Assembly: GCA_910574455.1 (NCBI GenBank) | Contig: CAJSYZ010000002.1 | Span: forward strand, 1,389,671-1,453,670 | DNA: 64,000 nucleotides | Direction: 5' to 3' | From: Trichaptum fuscoviolaceum | Taxonomy: Eukaryota > Basidiomycota > Agaricomycetes > Hymenochaetales > Trichaptaceae | Shown: piece by piece, positions 1 to 12,119 of the stretch | How positions within the stretch are numbered: the stretch's first letter is position 1 | Layout: every line of letters begins with the position of its first letter | Notes under the pieces: model-generated | What the model was told of the DNA's origin: nothing | The model's database searches: none | The model's input: the letters and a program-made list of their open reading frames with translations, nothing else | Made by a program: the position numbers and the translations under genes

Positions 1-3000
1 CACCAGCCGAAAAGAAGGTTTTTGAGGGTGTCTTGGTTGGGCAGTTCGGAGAGGGGTGGTATACCGAGCATTTGAAGTAACCGTGCGTATTCGCATACCT
101 CGTCCTTTTCAATTTCCGGAGTTCGGAACTGATCCGGAAGCATGGCATGACAAAGGATAGCTGCACGTCGGAGAAACGGCAATGTAAATGTGTAGATGAG
201 CTTTTCGATACGGCCTTCTCCGAAGGCATCGAAGACTATTTCAGCAGTGTGTTCAATAACTGGAGACTGGCGCACAACTGACATGCAGAACATCCGCACG
301 TCACCAAATATGCCCTCATGACTACGGTTGGGAACGGGGTTCGTGTTCATTGCACGGCACTTGTTGAGGATGTAAACCAGGCCTATCACCGTCCGCGCAA
401 GACATGCATAAAACAACGCAATAAGGGCATGTCGAAGCATCTCAGGTGAAACAGCGGCAGTTTCGACAAGAATCGTAAGTGGCTCACGAAGGAGCAGAGG
501 ATAGGGTAAAGACGTTAGGGATGTTCGGCTCCATTCAGGAAGAAGACGTTTGACTATTGCTTGTCGAATGGCATCACGACCTTCGTCTGGCCTATTCTTA
601 AAGTGTAGCGCTGCAAGCCTAGTCAAGTTCGCTACCATACCTCGTATCATTTTGAAAGTTGGTTCCGGAATCCGATCGATTAGGAGAGTAAAAGGAGTGC
701 CCGTCCCACGCTGAGCGATTTCTATGCAGCTAATTGTATATCCAACGAGGTCTTCTGGGAGGTAAAGCCCTGCGCCTCTTTCATTCAGCTCAGGCTCAGG
801 TCGTTCACGAAGATGGCGAGTTTGTTGAGATAGAGATTTTGTAACCACAATCAAAGTGTCAAGCATTTTGTGCCACTCCACATTATCGGCATTATATGCC
901 TTGGCAAATGGAACGTACCCGCTGTCTTGAGCAGCCCAGAAGACGAACTCTCCAGTTCCGGTTTTGGACTGTAGTGCATCCAGCTGAGGATCAGGTTTGG
1001 ATTTCAGTATGGTTATGCCAACGGATCGGATCCAGTCGGAAAAAGGGGTGGTGTTAAGAATCGCTTTACTCGACAACGACACTGGGAACACAACGTTACC
1101 CAAGCTCTTGCAAAGCGGACATATGTATTCCTTTCGCGCTATGCACTCCGGATGATTTCGTTGTCCTTGAGCCCGATGCCTGTGTTTGATCGACATATTG
1201 TATACTTGAAAGCAATCAAGATGCATCATGTGAGTGCAAACCGACGCAAACAGACCAAACTTCGTAAAATGCGCCGGAAATCCGTCAAAAGATGTTGCAG
1301 ACAACTTTTTCATTGCATCCCTTGCCTCCGCGTTCTTAGGGGGGAAACTTTCAGGTGTCCGCGTGTCACGATCCATGTTTAATTGTGATAGCAAGGCCTC
1401 ATTCAAATACGGATGTTGGCCATCGGGATGCTTGCGTACGAGTCTACTGGGCTGAATAAGTCCTAGAGCACCAAAACCTTTTGACGAATTAAGATCTTCC
1501 TGGCAGACGATGCATGTCCCGAATGAGATTGTCTGCTCGTCGGCTTCGAGCATGTCTTTGTCCTCGTCTTCGACTTCAATGTCTCCCTCAAAGTTCAATG
1601 CAAAGCTAGACTGTTGAGCCTTCATCTGTTTCATGATGGCTTCCTTCCTGGCTTTCGCCGCCTGCTTCTTCGCTTGCGCAGGGTCAAGAGGTCCCTCCAA
1701 TGTCTCCGAAACTCGTCGTTTCTTATTAACGTCATTCGGGACGTGGATCTGGAGCTGCTGGAGAATCCATTCGGCCCTCGTTTTGTACGCTTTGTGGATT
1801 GGATGGAACTCCAACTCGCAAATGATGTCAACCAAAGTCTTCGATGTCCCGAAGTCCTCGACCGCTGCTAGTCTAGCGAAGCGTTCGCCACGTTCAACAA
1901 TTCCCAACATGATGAGATGCAGTGCCTGATCAAGAATTGCTTCTGAGGATGGCGGGGGTCTGTCACTAGCGTTCATGAGGATATTGTCGATGGAATAAAA
2001 TATAATGCGAAGCAAAATAGGCGATTCGTATACTGTATTAAGGAATCGAAACGGACCCGATGAAATATTCATCGGTCGTGGTACGATAACCGGATCTGGA
2101 GCGCCAGTCTTCTTCCTCAACCGTGCCTTTAGTGTCGATTCTACCTCTTCACGTTTGTTGCGAGTGTAGTGGTAAAAGAAAGGATTCACTTCGTCATAAA
2201 GTACGTCTTTTAGTTCATAAATACCACAATCGGCTGTAGACTCGGGTGCACGGAAGTTCGCTACTTCCCTCAAGACATGGTCGAAAGAGACGTCATCTAC
2301 CATCCTCTCTGGTACACGTTTCATCAGGTCGGTATAAGGACAGCTGCCAACGGCTAGTGCATGCACAATTTCCCTCCTAATAGCCGTACGCAAATCCATT
2401 TTGCTGGCATTAGCATCTTCGCTTAGAATGGTGATGAAGATATAAAGGAGCTCCTCGACCATGCTGTAAAGATGCGCCCCTTCATAAATTGAACTACTGA
2501 CATCGCCATGGAACCAGTCGAGCAGCTGAAAGCGGTCAATGACGCTGATAAGGATATCTTCTGGCTCATCCAACATGAGAAATGCGGCTTGCATAATGAA
2601 AAGGTCTTGATCATAACAAAGTTCCCGGAGCATGAAATCACGATAGTGTAACAGCTGGCCTCGTATGACAAAGCCGTTTCGTACCCATAGACCTGTGCGA
2701 ATTTGTGCGATCATAGCGAGGACTGGATATATCAAAATGAGTCAAAGTTACGTTCACGACGATCGAAGATACGCACCTCGAAGAGGAAAGTCAATGATTG
2801 TCAAGACACCCTTAGGGGTACGACGTAAGAACACATCGGTAATGTCGTTGAAACCAAGACCAAGGGGCTGAAGCTTATCCTCGTCCAGCATGTCCACATG
2901 CTTAAGGAGTTCTGCCAAAAGCCAGTGTAGAGAGTGATGAAAGCTGACCCAGCCTTCCATTATATTGAATTTTACAATTTCCACGGTTTTAGTTCCCAAA

Positions 3001-5103
3001 GTAACATCGTGGAACTCGATTGGATGAAATTTTGTCCGGTCCAGCCTTTCATCCTCAAGTGTACAAACTTGGATGATGTTATCGATTACTGTGTTGATAG
3101 CTTCCAGAAGATCTAAAGAACTTCCATGTGCGAATGCCTCTCCGTAGACCTTTATGACTCGAGAAAGGCTTAGAGTTACGTTGAAAACGCTTATCCACGC
3201 ATCCGTCTCGTACTCCACGTGGTTGGAAGCCGCTCTCTTGTTCGGATTGATACACATGAACAATTTGCACGTACTTGCAAATTGGTCCATGTATGAGCGA
3301 TTGGTGGCTATAAGTTTCTGTACACTCCTGTTGTGTGCAATATAGCGCAAATCGCTGAAAACTGGCATAAATCGTTTTGATTTAAATGGAAACGTGTCAA
3401 CATCGATCTCTGCCTGAGGGTCTGGATTGTACACAACTCGTCGATTGTGTATCTGATTTGTGAAGAAAGATGTGATGATAGAGAGGAGTCGGGAGATGAT
3501 ATCGTGCTTTTGCACAATATACGCAGCGACTGATGGCACCGTGAAGAGCTGGAGAGCAAAGTACTTGATAGACGTCTCTGCTTCTCTATCGACAAGGAGG
3601 TAGGAATCGATCACCCAATGGTAAACGTTGGCGAAATGTATGGCTAAGTGAATGTTCCAATTCAGTCGTTGTTCTTTGAATATACAAGATAAAAACTCAC
3701 CAACGGCAAGTTTGTGTTCGTGACTAAGAGTTAGGACCGAAACATAGATTTCCTTAAGACTCAAGCGAGGTTTCTTCCATAACCTGGTATGATAAAGGAA
3801 CATCCAGTCCAAACGAGCGGGATTGTTAACCTCCTGTAGCACCTTGGCGCACTCGGGATTTTGAAGCAGTGAGTGAATGTCCTTCCTCCGAGGCGCGAGC
3901 AATTCTGATGCAATGACTTCGCGGAGGATCAGAGTATTGGACTCCAAACGACATCTCGTCAAGTCAAGTAACCATTCAATCAATACGGCTGCTATTTGTT
4001 CTCGGAAAGTATCATATGATCTCCGAACAGACACCCCGAGATCAATTCTGGCGATGGCCTGGGCAATTTCAAGCAGACGAGGACTATAGCCATTCATCTC
4101 GACGATATCCCGACCGTGTTCATCGATTTTGGTCGTGTGAATCATAGCTTCCTCGGGTGTACAACCACAATTATCTGCTAAATGACGAATCACTTCGTCA
4201 AAAGAGTGTTTGTCATCATTCCAGACTATCACGGCATATAAGTCTTTCTTCAAGGGATCTGCGGTTGGTTGAGCTATGAGCGCTTCCTCAGAAGTTGGCA
4301 CAGTTGCCTCATCCGGGGAATAGTCTAAGGTGTCCAGAATAAAGTCCAAAGCATACGCCACAGTACGCGACATGGAGTCCAAAAGCTCTGGGGAGATAGA
4401 AGAATGGTCCGTGTGTAAGAGTGGAGTATTCAGGGAGGTGAGAGCCCGAAGAGATGCTTTGGGAGTAGTTTCATCAATTATATGGGCTTGATGGCTGGAC
4501 GCGGGGGGATGAAATCGGCAGCCTATATTTTGTCGCCAAGCTTCTTGGTCACCACAATCACAGCAGCCACCTGACTGTTGCGCAATGTAGAATGTGACGT
4601 TATGATCTTCGTGGTTTGTTGCATGAAAACACCGTGCGCACATTACACAGCTATCATCGAGTGCACAATCTCTGCCAAAGCTCAATGGTCAGAATTGAAG
4701 ACGTTCTAATCTGAATGAACTGTGCTTACTTGCAACGATAACAGCTCTCTCCTCTAACAAATATATGGCCGCACGATCTGCCTGGAACAATAGGCTCCTC
4801 CACTCCAGCACCGTGGAAACTATAGCGAGTCTGTACATCACTCAGCAAACTATGCAAAGGGAGTTTCGCAATAGTAGCTGGAAGAAAGCACTGTCCGTGT
4901 GGGCCCCAGAATGTTTCATATAGTTCTGTGAGTATCTCTGAGCGAGTACCTGGGGTGAAGATGAACTTCTTTGAACCGGGCAGAGTCTCAAGAGTGAATC
5001 GGAGACGAGTCAAGCCATCGGTGGTCCGATCGCGAGGACTCATTGAACCGCCAAGCAGCCCAGATGAGGAGAAGATAGAGGATATGCGAGACGACATATC
5101 CAT
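1..5103 (-). CDS. UBR1: E3 ubiquitin ligase UBR1 (N-recognin), 3' end outside window
   Basis: Exons complement 4730-5103, 2777-4671 and 1-2722 join in frame across 58- and 54-nt GT-AG introns and give 1,663 residues before the window edge. UBR1-type ligases bind destabilising N-terminal residues and ubiquitinate the protein with an E2 for proteasomal decay, in cytosol and nucleus. A UBR box lies at about residues 108-182 (GRSCGH, CYRCKDC, CVMCARCFH, CCDCGD); its second Cys pair is completed across the first intron. A ClpS-like adaptor domain is at about 265-330 (AVIVWNDDKHSF), the helical family core includes WVRNGFVIRGQ, and a RING-H2 with a long internal loop spans about 1159-1294 (CIVCQEDL, CTHMMHLDCF, CPLCKSLG). 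The usual length is about 1,900-2,000 aa, so only the C-terminal cap is missing. No stop or frameshift was seen. It is divergent from TRM2. Confidence 0.93.
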
Positions 5104-5261
5104 TTAGTTTGAGATCCGTGTTGTCACAGCGTCGAAGGTCTCGTTCATAGGTACTTTGTTGTAGATGAGTGTACCAAGTTGTGGAGGACAGCGGACACGC
5201 GTCGGTTTCTACCAGCCTTAGTTAAGTAAGTAATCAAGATGCTTGACCAATTTGCTCGCTC
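5104..5261. promoter_or_regulatory. Shared divergent promoter of UBR1 and TRM2
   Basis: Only 158 bp separate the two start codons, so both promoters must lie here or overlap the 5' coding ends. One ACGCGT hexamer, the MCB-type motif, is visible at 5197-5202. I see no clear TATA box. If TRM2 starts at the internal ATG at 5346 the shared space grows to 242 bp. Confidence 0.5.
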
Positions 5262-7278
5262 ATGCTGCTGCCTCGCTCTCAATACAAAGCAAATTCCTCA
5301 ATTTTCGCTCGCAACCTCCTGCACGCCTCTCTTTCCCGCAAGAATATGTCCGAATCAAAATCCGGTGCAAAAAGAGAGATTAGCCCGCCTATCGAAACAC
5401 CAATGTCTGCCAAAAAACCGCGTTCACAGTCTCCGGTTCTCACAATTGGACAGGCTGGATACGCTTCAAAAGGACTTCCGAAGGGTGTTAAAAAGTACAG
5501 AAGGAAAATGGCTAACGTTGAGCCTTGCTCTCATGATGACATTCATTGGCGAGAGGTTGTAAAATTGCTCAGTAAGAGCTACACAGATTCTGCAATCGGC
5601 GAGGGTACCGACTTCGACGCACCCTTTTCCATTCACGAGGAGCTTGAGCTGACGGTAACTCGGGTATCATCTAATGGTGAGCTACCAAATTCCCTCTATA
5701 TGCACGGGCATTAACTCTCCCAATGTCTGATCAAGGTGAAGGTCTGGCCATAGCCCCAGAACCTCGTCGTCCTTGGGTCGTGATAATTCCATTTTCTCTT
5801 CCAGGAGAGAAGATCCGGGCGCGCATATACCGCAACGCCAGACTTCACTCATTCGCGGACTTCTTGGGTGTCAATCAACCGAATATGGCCTTGCGTGATA
5901 TGTCTAGAGTTCAATGTCAGTATTTTGGCACATGTGGCGGATGCCAGTACCAGGTTCGCACAGTTATCGATTTGATTTCAACCCAAGTGGTTCTTACAGC
6001 TATTCGCTTCCGTTAGATGCTTTCTTATGATATTCAACTGGAATGGAAGAGAAATGTTGTCGTAAGAGCCTTTGAAACATTTTCTGGTAAGTTTTTTTTT
6101 CCAGAGTGACATCTGGCTTAAGACAGGTGATAGGGCTGTTATCAGGGTCGGTACCAGAAGTTCTACCCACTGCACCCTCACCTCTACAATACGGCTATCG
6201 AACAAAGATTACACCACACTTCGATGCTCCCCAGAAGGTACCTCGACGTCGTAAGAACAAGGAAGACCCTCCTTTAAAACCCTTGCCAGAAGGGACCACC
6301 GTCGCTATAGGTTTTAATAAGGTTGGAAAAAGAGAAGTAATGGATATAGAGGTGATGCCTTTCCTGATCCAGGGTTTCTCCGCTCAAAGTACACTTTTAA
6401 AAATAGGAATGCCCCATCGCGACCCCGGTAATCAATACTGCTTTTGGGCCTCTTCGTTCAAGTATTCTAGAGTGAGTATTAAAACTGGGCGGAGCTTTGA
6501 CCATCTAATAGCTCTCAACAGAAATCTACACACATATAAAAAGGGAGCTAGTCTCCTTCTTCGCGACTCCCTACCAATTACGTCTGTATCAGAGAAGATC
6601 GACCAGGACACACACATCTGTATCACAGACCATCGAGGGAAGGTCCGCGAACGGGTAGGCGACATGCTTTTCGAATATGGAGCAAGCTCGTTCTTCCAAA
6701 ACAACAATTCGGTACTCGTATCACTCGTGGAATACGTTCGAAAAGCTATCTTCCCTGGAGACAGGATCCTGACCGCTTCTGAAAACACAATTTCCTCTCC
6801 TTCGCATCTTGTCGATGCATATTGTGGGGCCGGTTTGTTCTCGATAATGCTCTCCCCGTACTTCGACAAGATCGCTGGAATAGAGCTATCGTACGAATCG
6901 ATAGCAGCTGCAACCCAGAATGCGCAACTCAATAGCGTTCCGAAGGACAAAATTTCATTCCGTGCTGGCGATGCAGCCGACATATTTTCCTCCGTGACTG
7001 AATTTCCTCCAGCAGCCACAGCAGTTATTATCGATCCACCTCGAAAGGGTTGTGATGAGAACTTCCTGGACCAATTATTGAGATTCAAGAGTTCGACAGT
7101 CGTATATGTGAGCTGCAATGTTCATACGCAGGCACGTGATGTAGGGATGCTCCTCCGCAAGAGTGTAGTAGGGGACGATAAAGGGGACAAGCACTACATT
7201 TTGGAGAGCGTTCGTGGATTTGATCTCTTCCCTCAGACAGCGCACGTTGAGTCGATTGCAGTGCTACGATTGGTATGA
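5262..7278 (+). CDS. TRM2: tRNA (uracil-5-)-methyltransferase TRM2
   Basis: Exons 5262-5676, 5736-5953, 6017-6086 and 6146-7278 give 611 aa through introns of 59, 63 and 59 nt. TRM2 makes 5-methyluridine at position 54 of the tRNA T loop from S-adenosylmethionine. An N-terminal TRAM-like beta region lies at about 128-170. The Cys cluster FGTCGGCQYQ is at about 202-211, the SAM-binding motif VDAYCGAGLFS at about 456, IDPPRKGCD at about 529, and the motif VSCN with the catalytic Cys at about 555. The third intron has an early decoy acceptor at 6104; only the acceptor at 6145 restores the conserved segment PLQYGYRTK in frame. The first 28 residues are basic and hydroxylated and could be a mitochondrial presequence, with the ATG at 5346 giving a cytosolic or nuclear form; this is inference. 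Confidence 0.92.
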
Positions 7279-7586
7279 TTCGGGGCAATTACCTATCGGT
7301 AGCGAAGATTTCCAATAAAGCTGTCAAATACTCAGACAATTCTCCTTGTCAGGTATGTAATTCTTTCCAGGTCATGGAATTTGTGAATCTTGGTGACATT
7401 AAAATACCAGTCAAGAGCGTTTAAACATACACTGTATCCATCTATCTATGAATTAGGCACAATTTGCTGAGCGAAAAAACAAATATGTATGCAAGCAGGG
7501 AAGTATATAAACGATGAGAACGACGAAATTGAGGGTAGGCCTATATCCTTAACCTCAAAAAGAAAATGAGAACGACGAAAACCACA
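7279..7586. other. Convergent intergenic spacer, TRM2 and oxidoreductase 3' ends
   Basis: These 308 bp lie between two convergent stop codons. They are AT-rich and should hold both 3' UTRs and poly(A) sites. I see no ORF, repeat or RNA gene here. Confidence 0.6.
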
Positions 7587-9447
7587 TCATCCCCACAATT
7601 CTTGGAGCAAGTCCTCCGCTCGAGCGTTTTCCCAGCGCAATTCCGTAATTCCCATACACTCCGGGAACCATTCTTTAGCATCATCTTCACGTCCTAACAC
7701 TTGTAGTGCAAGAGCTCGCCCAGACATAAATGCATGCGCCATTCCTTCACCGCTAAATCCAGCAGCTAACCACTCTCCAGGAGCTACTATTCTCTTTCCA
7801 GTAGTTTCTGGTGATGTATCTACTGTAGACAGGTGAGGAGAACATATCTCGTGATTGTTACAAGCGGGACTAGAGAAGGGAAAAGGCGTATTACGGCGGC
7901 CTGATAGCTTCGGCGGAAGACGCCCAACCCATGGCACACGGTCCGCTGAAATGCCAATAATTCCGCTCCAGAGAGCTTTCACACGTCCCTTGTGCCACCG
8001 CCCATCATCCGTTGAAGGGACAGGAGCTGCTTCTGCACCCCAGTTTTGGCCGCCGAAAAGCAGAGGTAATGATCCAGCAAGATGGGCAGCGAATCCAGGG
8101 TTGATTTGAGAATCATCAAAGGTACCCAGCTCGCTGAGACCATCATCTCCTCCCTGGAAATACCCTCCTCCAAACATGAGCTCTCGTTCACCGGAAGGGA
8201 GTTGCGTCAAATAATCATAACCGATATGCTTGTCGTAGAAAACCCAACTTCTCCCTCCGTCAAGAGTCGAAGGGGAAGCTGCCGCACCTGGTCTTTGCGC
8301 AGACATGTTTCCACGCACCGCAAAGATTTTGGTGCGCATTGGTTCAAGCAGATGTGATGCCCATGCATTCGTAGCATGCACAACATGCGGAGTGCAGATT
8401 TTACCCTGCGGAGTTATTACGGTGTAGAAGGGTCTCGAGTGAGAAGGAGGGAGAATTCCAGTGCAAGGCGTATTTGTAGACAAGCAAAACCTATCTCCGT
8501 AGGTCTTCAGGAGCTTTGCGAGGATATGCGTCACAAATCGATACGGATGTATTGCTCCCGCTTGATTATAAATCACACCAGCCACATCTGGTGCAAGATG
8601 AAAACGCTATGGATCCGTGAGGTTAGTACGCAGTCTATGGTTTCGTATATGAGCTCACCTCAGCGGCTTTCTTGCCATCGACCCAATAAAACCCTGCCGA
8701 CTCATTGGGCATGTCATTCTTCCAGGCTACCAATTGTTCCTTCGCCTCTTGAAACATGACATGGTCGAAATAGACATCCATACTCTCTACCGCACGACAC
8801 TGGCATTCGTTCAGGATCTGCTCCGAAGTCGCCAAGCGGAGCAGTTCGTCAATATGCATTAAGCGGAAACGCATGAGTTTGCGAGCTTGCTCAAATCCGA
8901 ATTTCTTCTTCATGTTGAGATAGTCATGATGCAGGGGTGGTTTAATATGACCGCCGTTTCTACAACATGCGAGATGCAGATTAGCTGAGCAAAATGAAAG
9001 TGTGATGCAGCGTGCACTCGTGACCATAACAATCAGAGAAGTACACGGATAGCCAAATCCTATCTTGCAAGTGTCCGTACACATATGCATATCCTTGAGT
9101 ATGTCTTACCTGCCTGTAGCGCCCGAGCATACGTCTCGAGCTTCCAGCATAACAATTTGCGGGCCACCTTCGTCTTTGCTAGTTTCGGTCAAGAGGGTAT
9201 GTGCAACGCTGGTACCCGTGATACCCGAGCCAATGATGACGACATCTGCGAAGGAAGGCAGAGCGTTGGGACGGTGAGATGCGAGAGGAGAGGGGACATC
9301 GTGCCAAAACGATAGAGTCGGGTTTGAGACAGGAAGACCAGGATCTGCTTTGATGCGCTTGAGGAGGCGGGTGTAGGCAGCATTAAGTTGAAGGACTTGT
9401 TTGACGGCGATGCGAAGGACCTTGACCTTTGATAAGACAGAGCCCAT
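7587..9447 (-). CDS. FAD-dependent oxidoreductase, DAO (D-amino-acid oxidase) family
   Basis: Exons complement 9110-9447, 8659-8959 and 7587-8606 join to 552 aa through introns of 150 and 52 nt. The DAO family are flavoenzymes that oxidise amines or amino acids. The dinucleotide-binding motif VVIIGSGITGTSVAH (GxGxxG) sits at about residues 70-84, followed by SGATGRNGGHI, the FAD-contact region joined exactly across the first intron. AGAIHPYRF and a C-terminal AAGFSGEGMAHAFMSGRAL, typical of the second FAD-binding half, follow. The N-terminal hydrophobic stretch is weak and I do not call a signal peptide. The substrate cannot be read from sequence. It is divergent from the amidase 271 bp away, so a joint nitrogen-scavenging role is possible but unproven. 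Confidence 0.88.
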
Positions 9448-9718
9448 GGTGCCTGGCGAGCGTTGTTCACAGCGAAGAGTGTTATCTGGCAGGTGGGGGC
9501 ATGACGGAGACTCAGCGATCGGAACTCACAGTCTCACACGACCCCGTAATCGGAACTTGAGAAGGATCAAGGCTAAAGCAGGTAGTACTAAGTACTGCTT
9601 AGTAGTCACTGCTCCTTAGTAATGGACAGAGATAGACGCCCATTAAGCGCTCGTCTGCGATTCTTTTGATAACGATCTTTGTGCTCAACTTGAACACTCA
9701 CTTGCCACCGTGACCATC
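9448..9718. promoter_or_regulatory. Divergent promoter region, oxidoreductase and amidase
   Basis: These 271 bp separate the two start codons. A small imperfect dyad built on AGTACTAAGTACT is at about 9586-9598, followed by a related TTAGTAGTCACTGCTCCTTAG stretch. Nitrogen-control type GATA cores (GATA, TATC) occur, for example around 9609 and 9669, but such short motifs are common by chance. Confidence 0.4.
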
Positions 9719-11984
9719 ATGGACGCCGACTGGAAGGCTCGCTGCACAATTCGCAAACATCAGCAGCTTAATGAAATACCCAAAGAGTGGACAATCCGTA
9801 TTCCTTCTCCTGACCATATAAATGTCGTCGATATTCCTCACACTTGTGGCGTGTTGACAGAGAGAGAGCTTCAAATAACAGAGACTCTGGACATCGACCT
9901 TATGCTTCGTCACCTCGCCTCTGCAGAGTGGAGCTCGTTTGAAGTTACAACAGCATTTTACAAACGGGCACTCATCGCTCACCAGCTTGTTTGCTTTTCT
10001 ACAATCTCTTTTACGGCCTGATCATAATTGACTCTCCTATAGTCAAATTGTCTGACCGAAATATTCATCGAACGTGCACTCGCGAGGGCAAAGGAAGTTG
10101 ACGACCACCTTGCCAATACCGGTAAAACAGTGGGACCACTGCATGGTCTTCCTATTTCTCTCAAAGACCAATTCGCCATGAAAGGCCTCGAGACCATCAT
10201 GGGTTTGAACTTCGAACGTCCTTACATCTTGATGAATTATTGTGCTGATTGCCATCCAGGTTATGTTGCGTGGATCGGTAACTATGCCAATCATGACTCG
10301 GTTCTCGTCCAGATCTTATACGAGTGTGGAGCAGTCCCTTTCGTTCGAACGAATGTACCGCAGACATTGATGGTGCGATTCTGATGTACTTTGCGACAAG
10401 AATGGCACTTACTCATGACCCTGCATTTTCGCTTCCGTTCGAACGTCAGTGGGGAGAAACGTACAATCATGTCTTTGGCCGCACTAGCAATCCCTTCAAT
10501 ACCACTCTCACAGCTGGGGGCTCTACTGGTGGGGAGGGTGCTCTCCTTGCACTCCTCGGCAGTCCGATAGGAGTTGGAACTGATATTGGCGGGTAAGTAG
10601 CGTCTCACACGTAGCAACACTGAGGGCAACACGATGTTCACAGAATTGATAAAGGTCCCTTCGCATTCCGAGCACCTTTTGTGGTCTATATACTCTCCGA
10701 CCATCATATGAGCGACTTCCTTATGCAGGAGCGGCGAATGCCCTTGAGGGTCAAGAGTCTATATCATCTGTCCTTGGCCCCATGACAAATTCAATTGCTG
10801 CAGTCCGAATATTTACGAAAGCCATACTAGATTCTAAGCCATGGGATCGTGACCCGCTCGTGCTCCGGAAGCACTGGAGCGAACGTGAGTACAGCTTGGA
10901 AGGGCATGGTGGACGTGGATCAAGATTGTGCTTTGCGATGATGTGGGATAACGGTGTTGTGAAGCCTTTTCCACCTTTGCAGAGAGCAATGCAAATTACC
11001 AAGGAGGCGCTGGAGGCCGATGGACACAAAGGCGAGAACCACTTGCATCTGCCCTTAGTATGCGAAAATCTCAGATGGTTTTGTTAGTTATAAACTGGAT
11101 TCCTCACCGCCATCTAGAAATATACAAGAATGCAGTTGAACCTTTTTCTTCCCTCATATATCTCTATATCATTAATATGTTGAGAATTCGTAGGAAACCA
11201 TCTTCGTTGCCGATGGCGGAGAGGATTATCATCGACAATGTGAGAAGTCGGGAGAACCGCTCATCAAATCTATGCGACCCAATGGAGCGGAAGATGAGCT
11301 GCCGCTCATCGAGCCCTTCGTACGAACGCTGGTTGGGACCCCCTACCCTAGAACGGCATTTCAGGTTAGATTGTTCTTCCCTCCGCATATTCCGTCAACT
11401 CTCATTAAACTAACTATAGCTATGGGAGCTTCACAAAGAAAAACGCCACTTGCGTAGGTCACACCTCGAGCATTGGCAAGCCACCGTCAGTCAAACGGGA
11501 ACCGGTCGCCCGGTAGATGCTATCAGTTCACCTGCAACAGCATATCCTGCACCTCCGCACGGACTAAACACGTACGTGCAAACGCGATCAAAGCGATGAA
11601 TCCAGGTCGCTAAAGATAGTCCTCTAGAGATTCATTCTACACTACGCTGGCCAATGCACTTGACTTCTCAACGTGCTGTTTTCCAGTGACAACGGTAGAT
11701 ACAGAACTGGACCAGCCCGCGGAAGTACATGCGTTCTATAATCACGAAGATGAAGCCCTTTATAGGATGTGTAAGTCATTCACCTTTGATCGCAGTTTCT
11801 CTTTCTCATTTTATTCCATCATATCACAATATTGTCTTATCAAGACAAACCTGAACTTTTCAAACACGCTCCTGTCGGCCTTCAGCTTATGGGGAAATCG
11901 CAGGAAGAGGAGGCTGTAATAGCTATGACCGAAATCGTTGATGATTCCATAAAGCGCTATTGCGCAAAGCAGTTGAAGACGTAG
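9719..11984 (+). CDS. Amidase (amidase-signature family, acetamidase/FAAH-like)
   Basis: Ten exons (9719-9988, 10043-10202, 10260-10372, 10450-10592, 10655-11031, 11088-11134, 11194-11364, 11420-11571, 11628-11770, 11845-11984) sum to 1,716 nt, 571 aa. Amidase-signature enzymes hydrolyse amides with a Ser-Ser-Lys triad. The Lys is in GLPISLKDQF (about residue 130), the cis-Ser in GGSTGGEGALL (about 205), and the nucleophile Ser in GGSLRIPSTFCGLY (about 230). The nucleophile is recovered only with the acceptor at 10654; the more obvious acceptor at 10643 throws the gene out of frame and loses this Ser. The intron at 11032 needs a GC donor. The C-terminal part (WIPHRHLEIY, LEHWQATV, GTGRPVDAI, HAPVGLQLMG) fits fungal acetamidase-like proteins. 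No signal peptide is seen. The substrate is not predictable. Confidence 0.88.
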
Positions 11985-12119
11985 CAACTCATTGAATGCA
12001 TTTACGTCTATTTGCTAATGCTTGGTGTTATGTACGTGTTCAGACGCGTAAATCTCCCACGCAATACGGATGCATATAAACATGCTACACGTCCGATTTG
12101 ATGTTCTACAATCCCAACC

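Noticed and set aside
10593..10690. Amidase seemed to be a pseudogene with a frameshift and a lost catalytic serine.
   Set aside because: Moving the acceptor from 10643 to 10654 restores GGSLRIPSTFCGLY in frame, and all ten exons then sum to a multiple of three.
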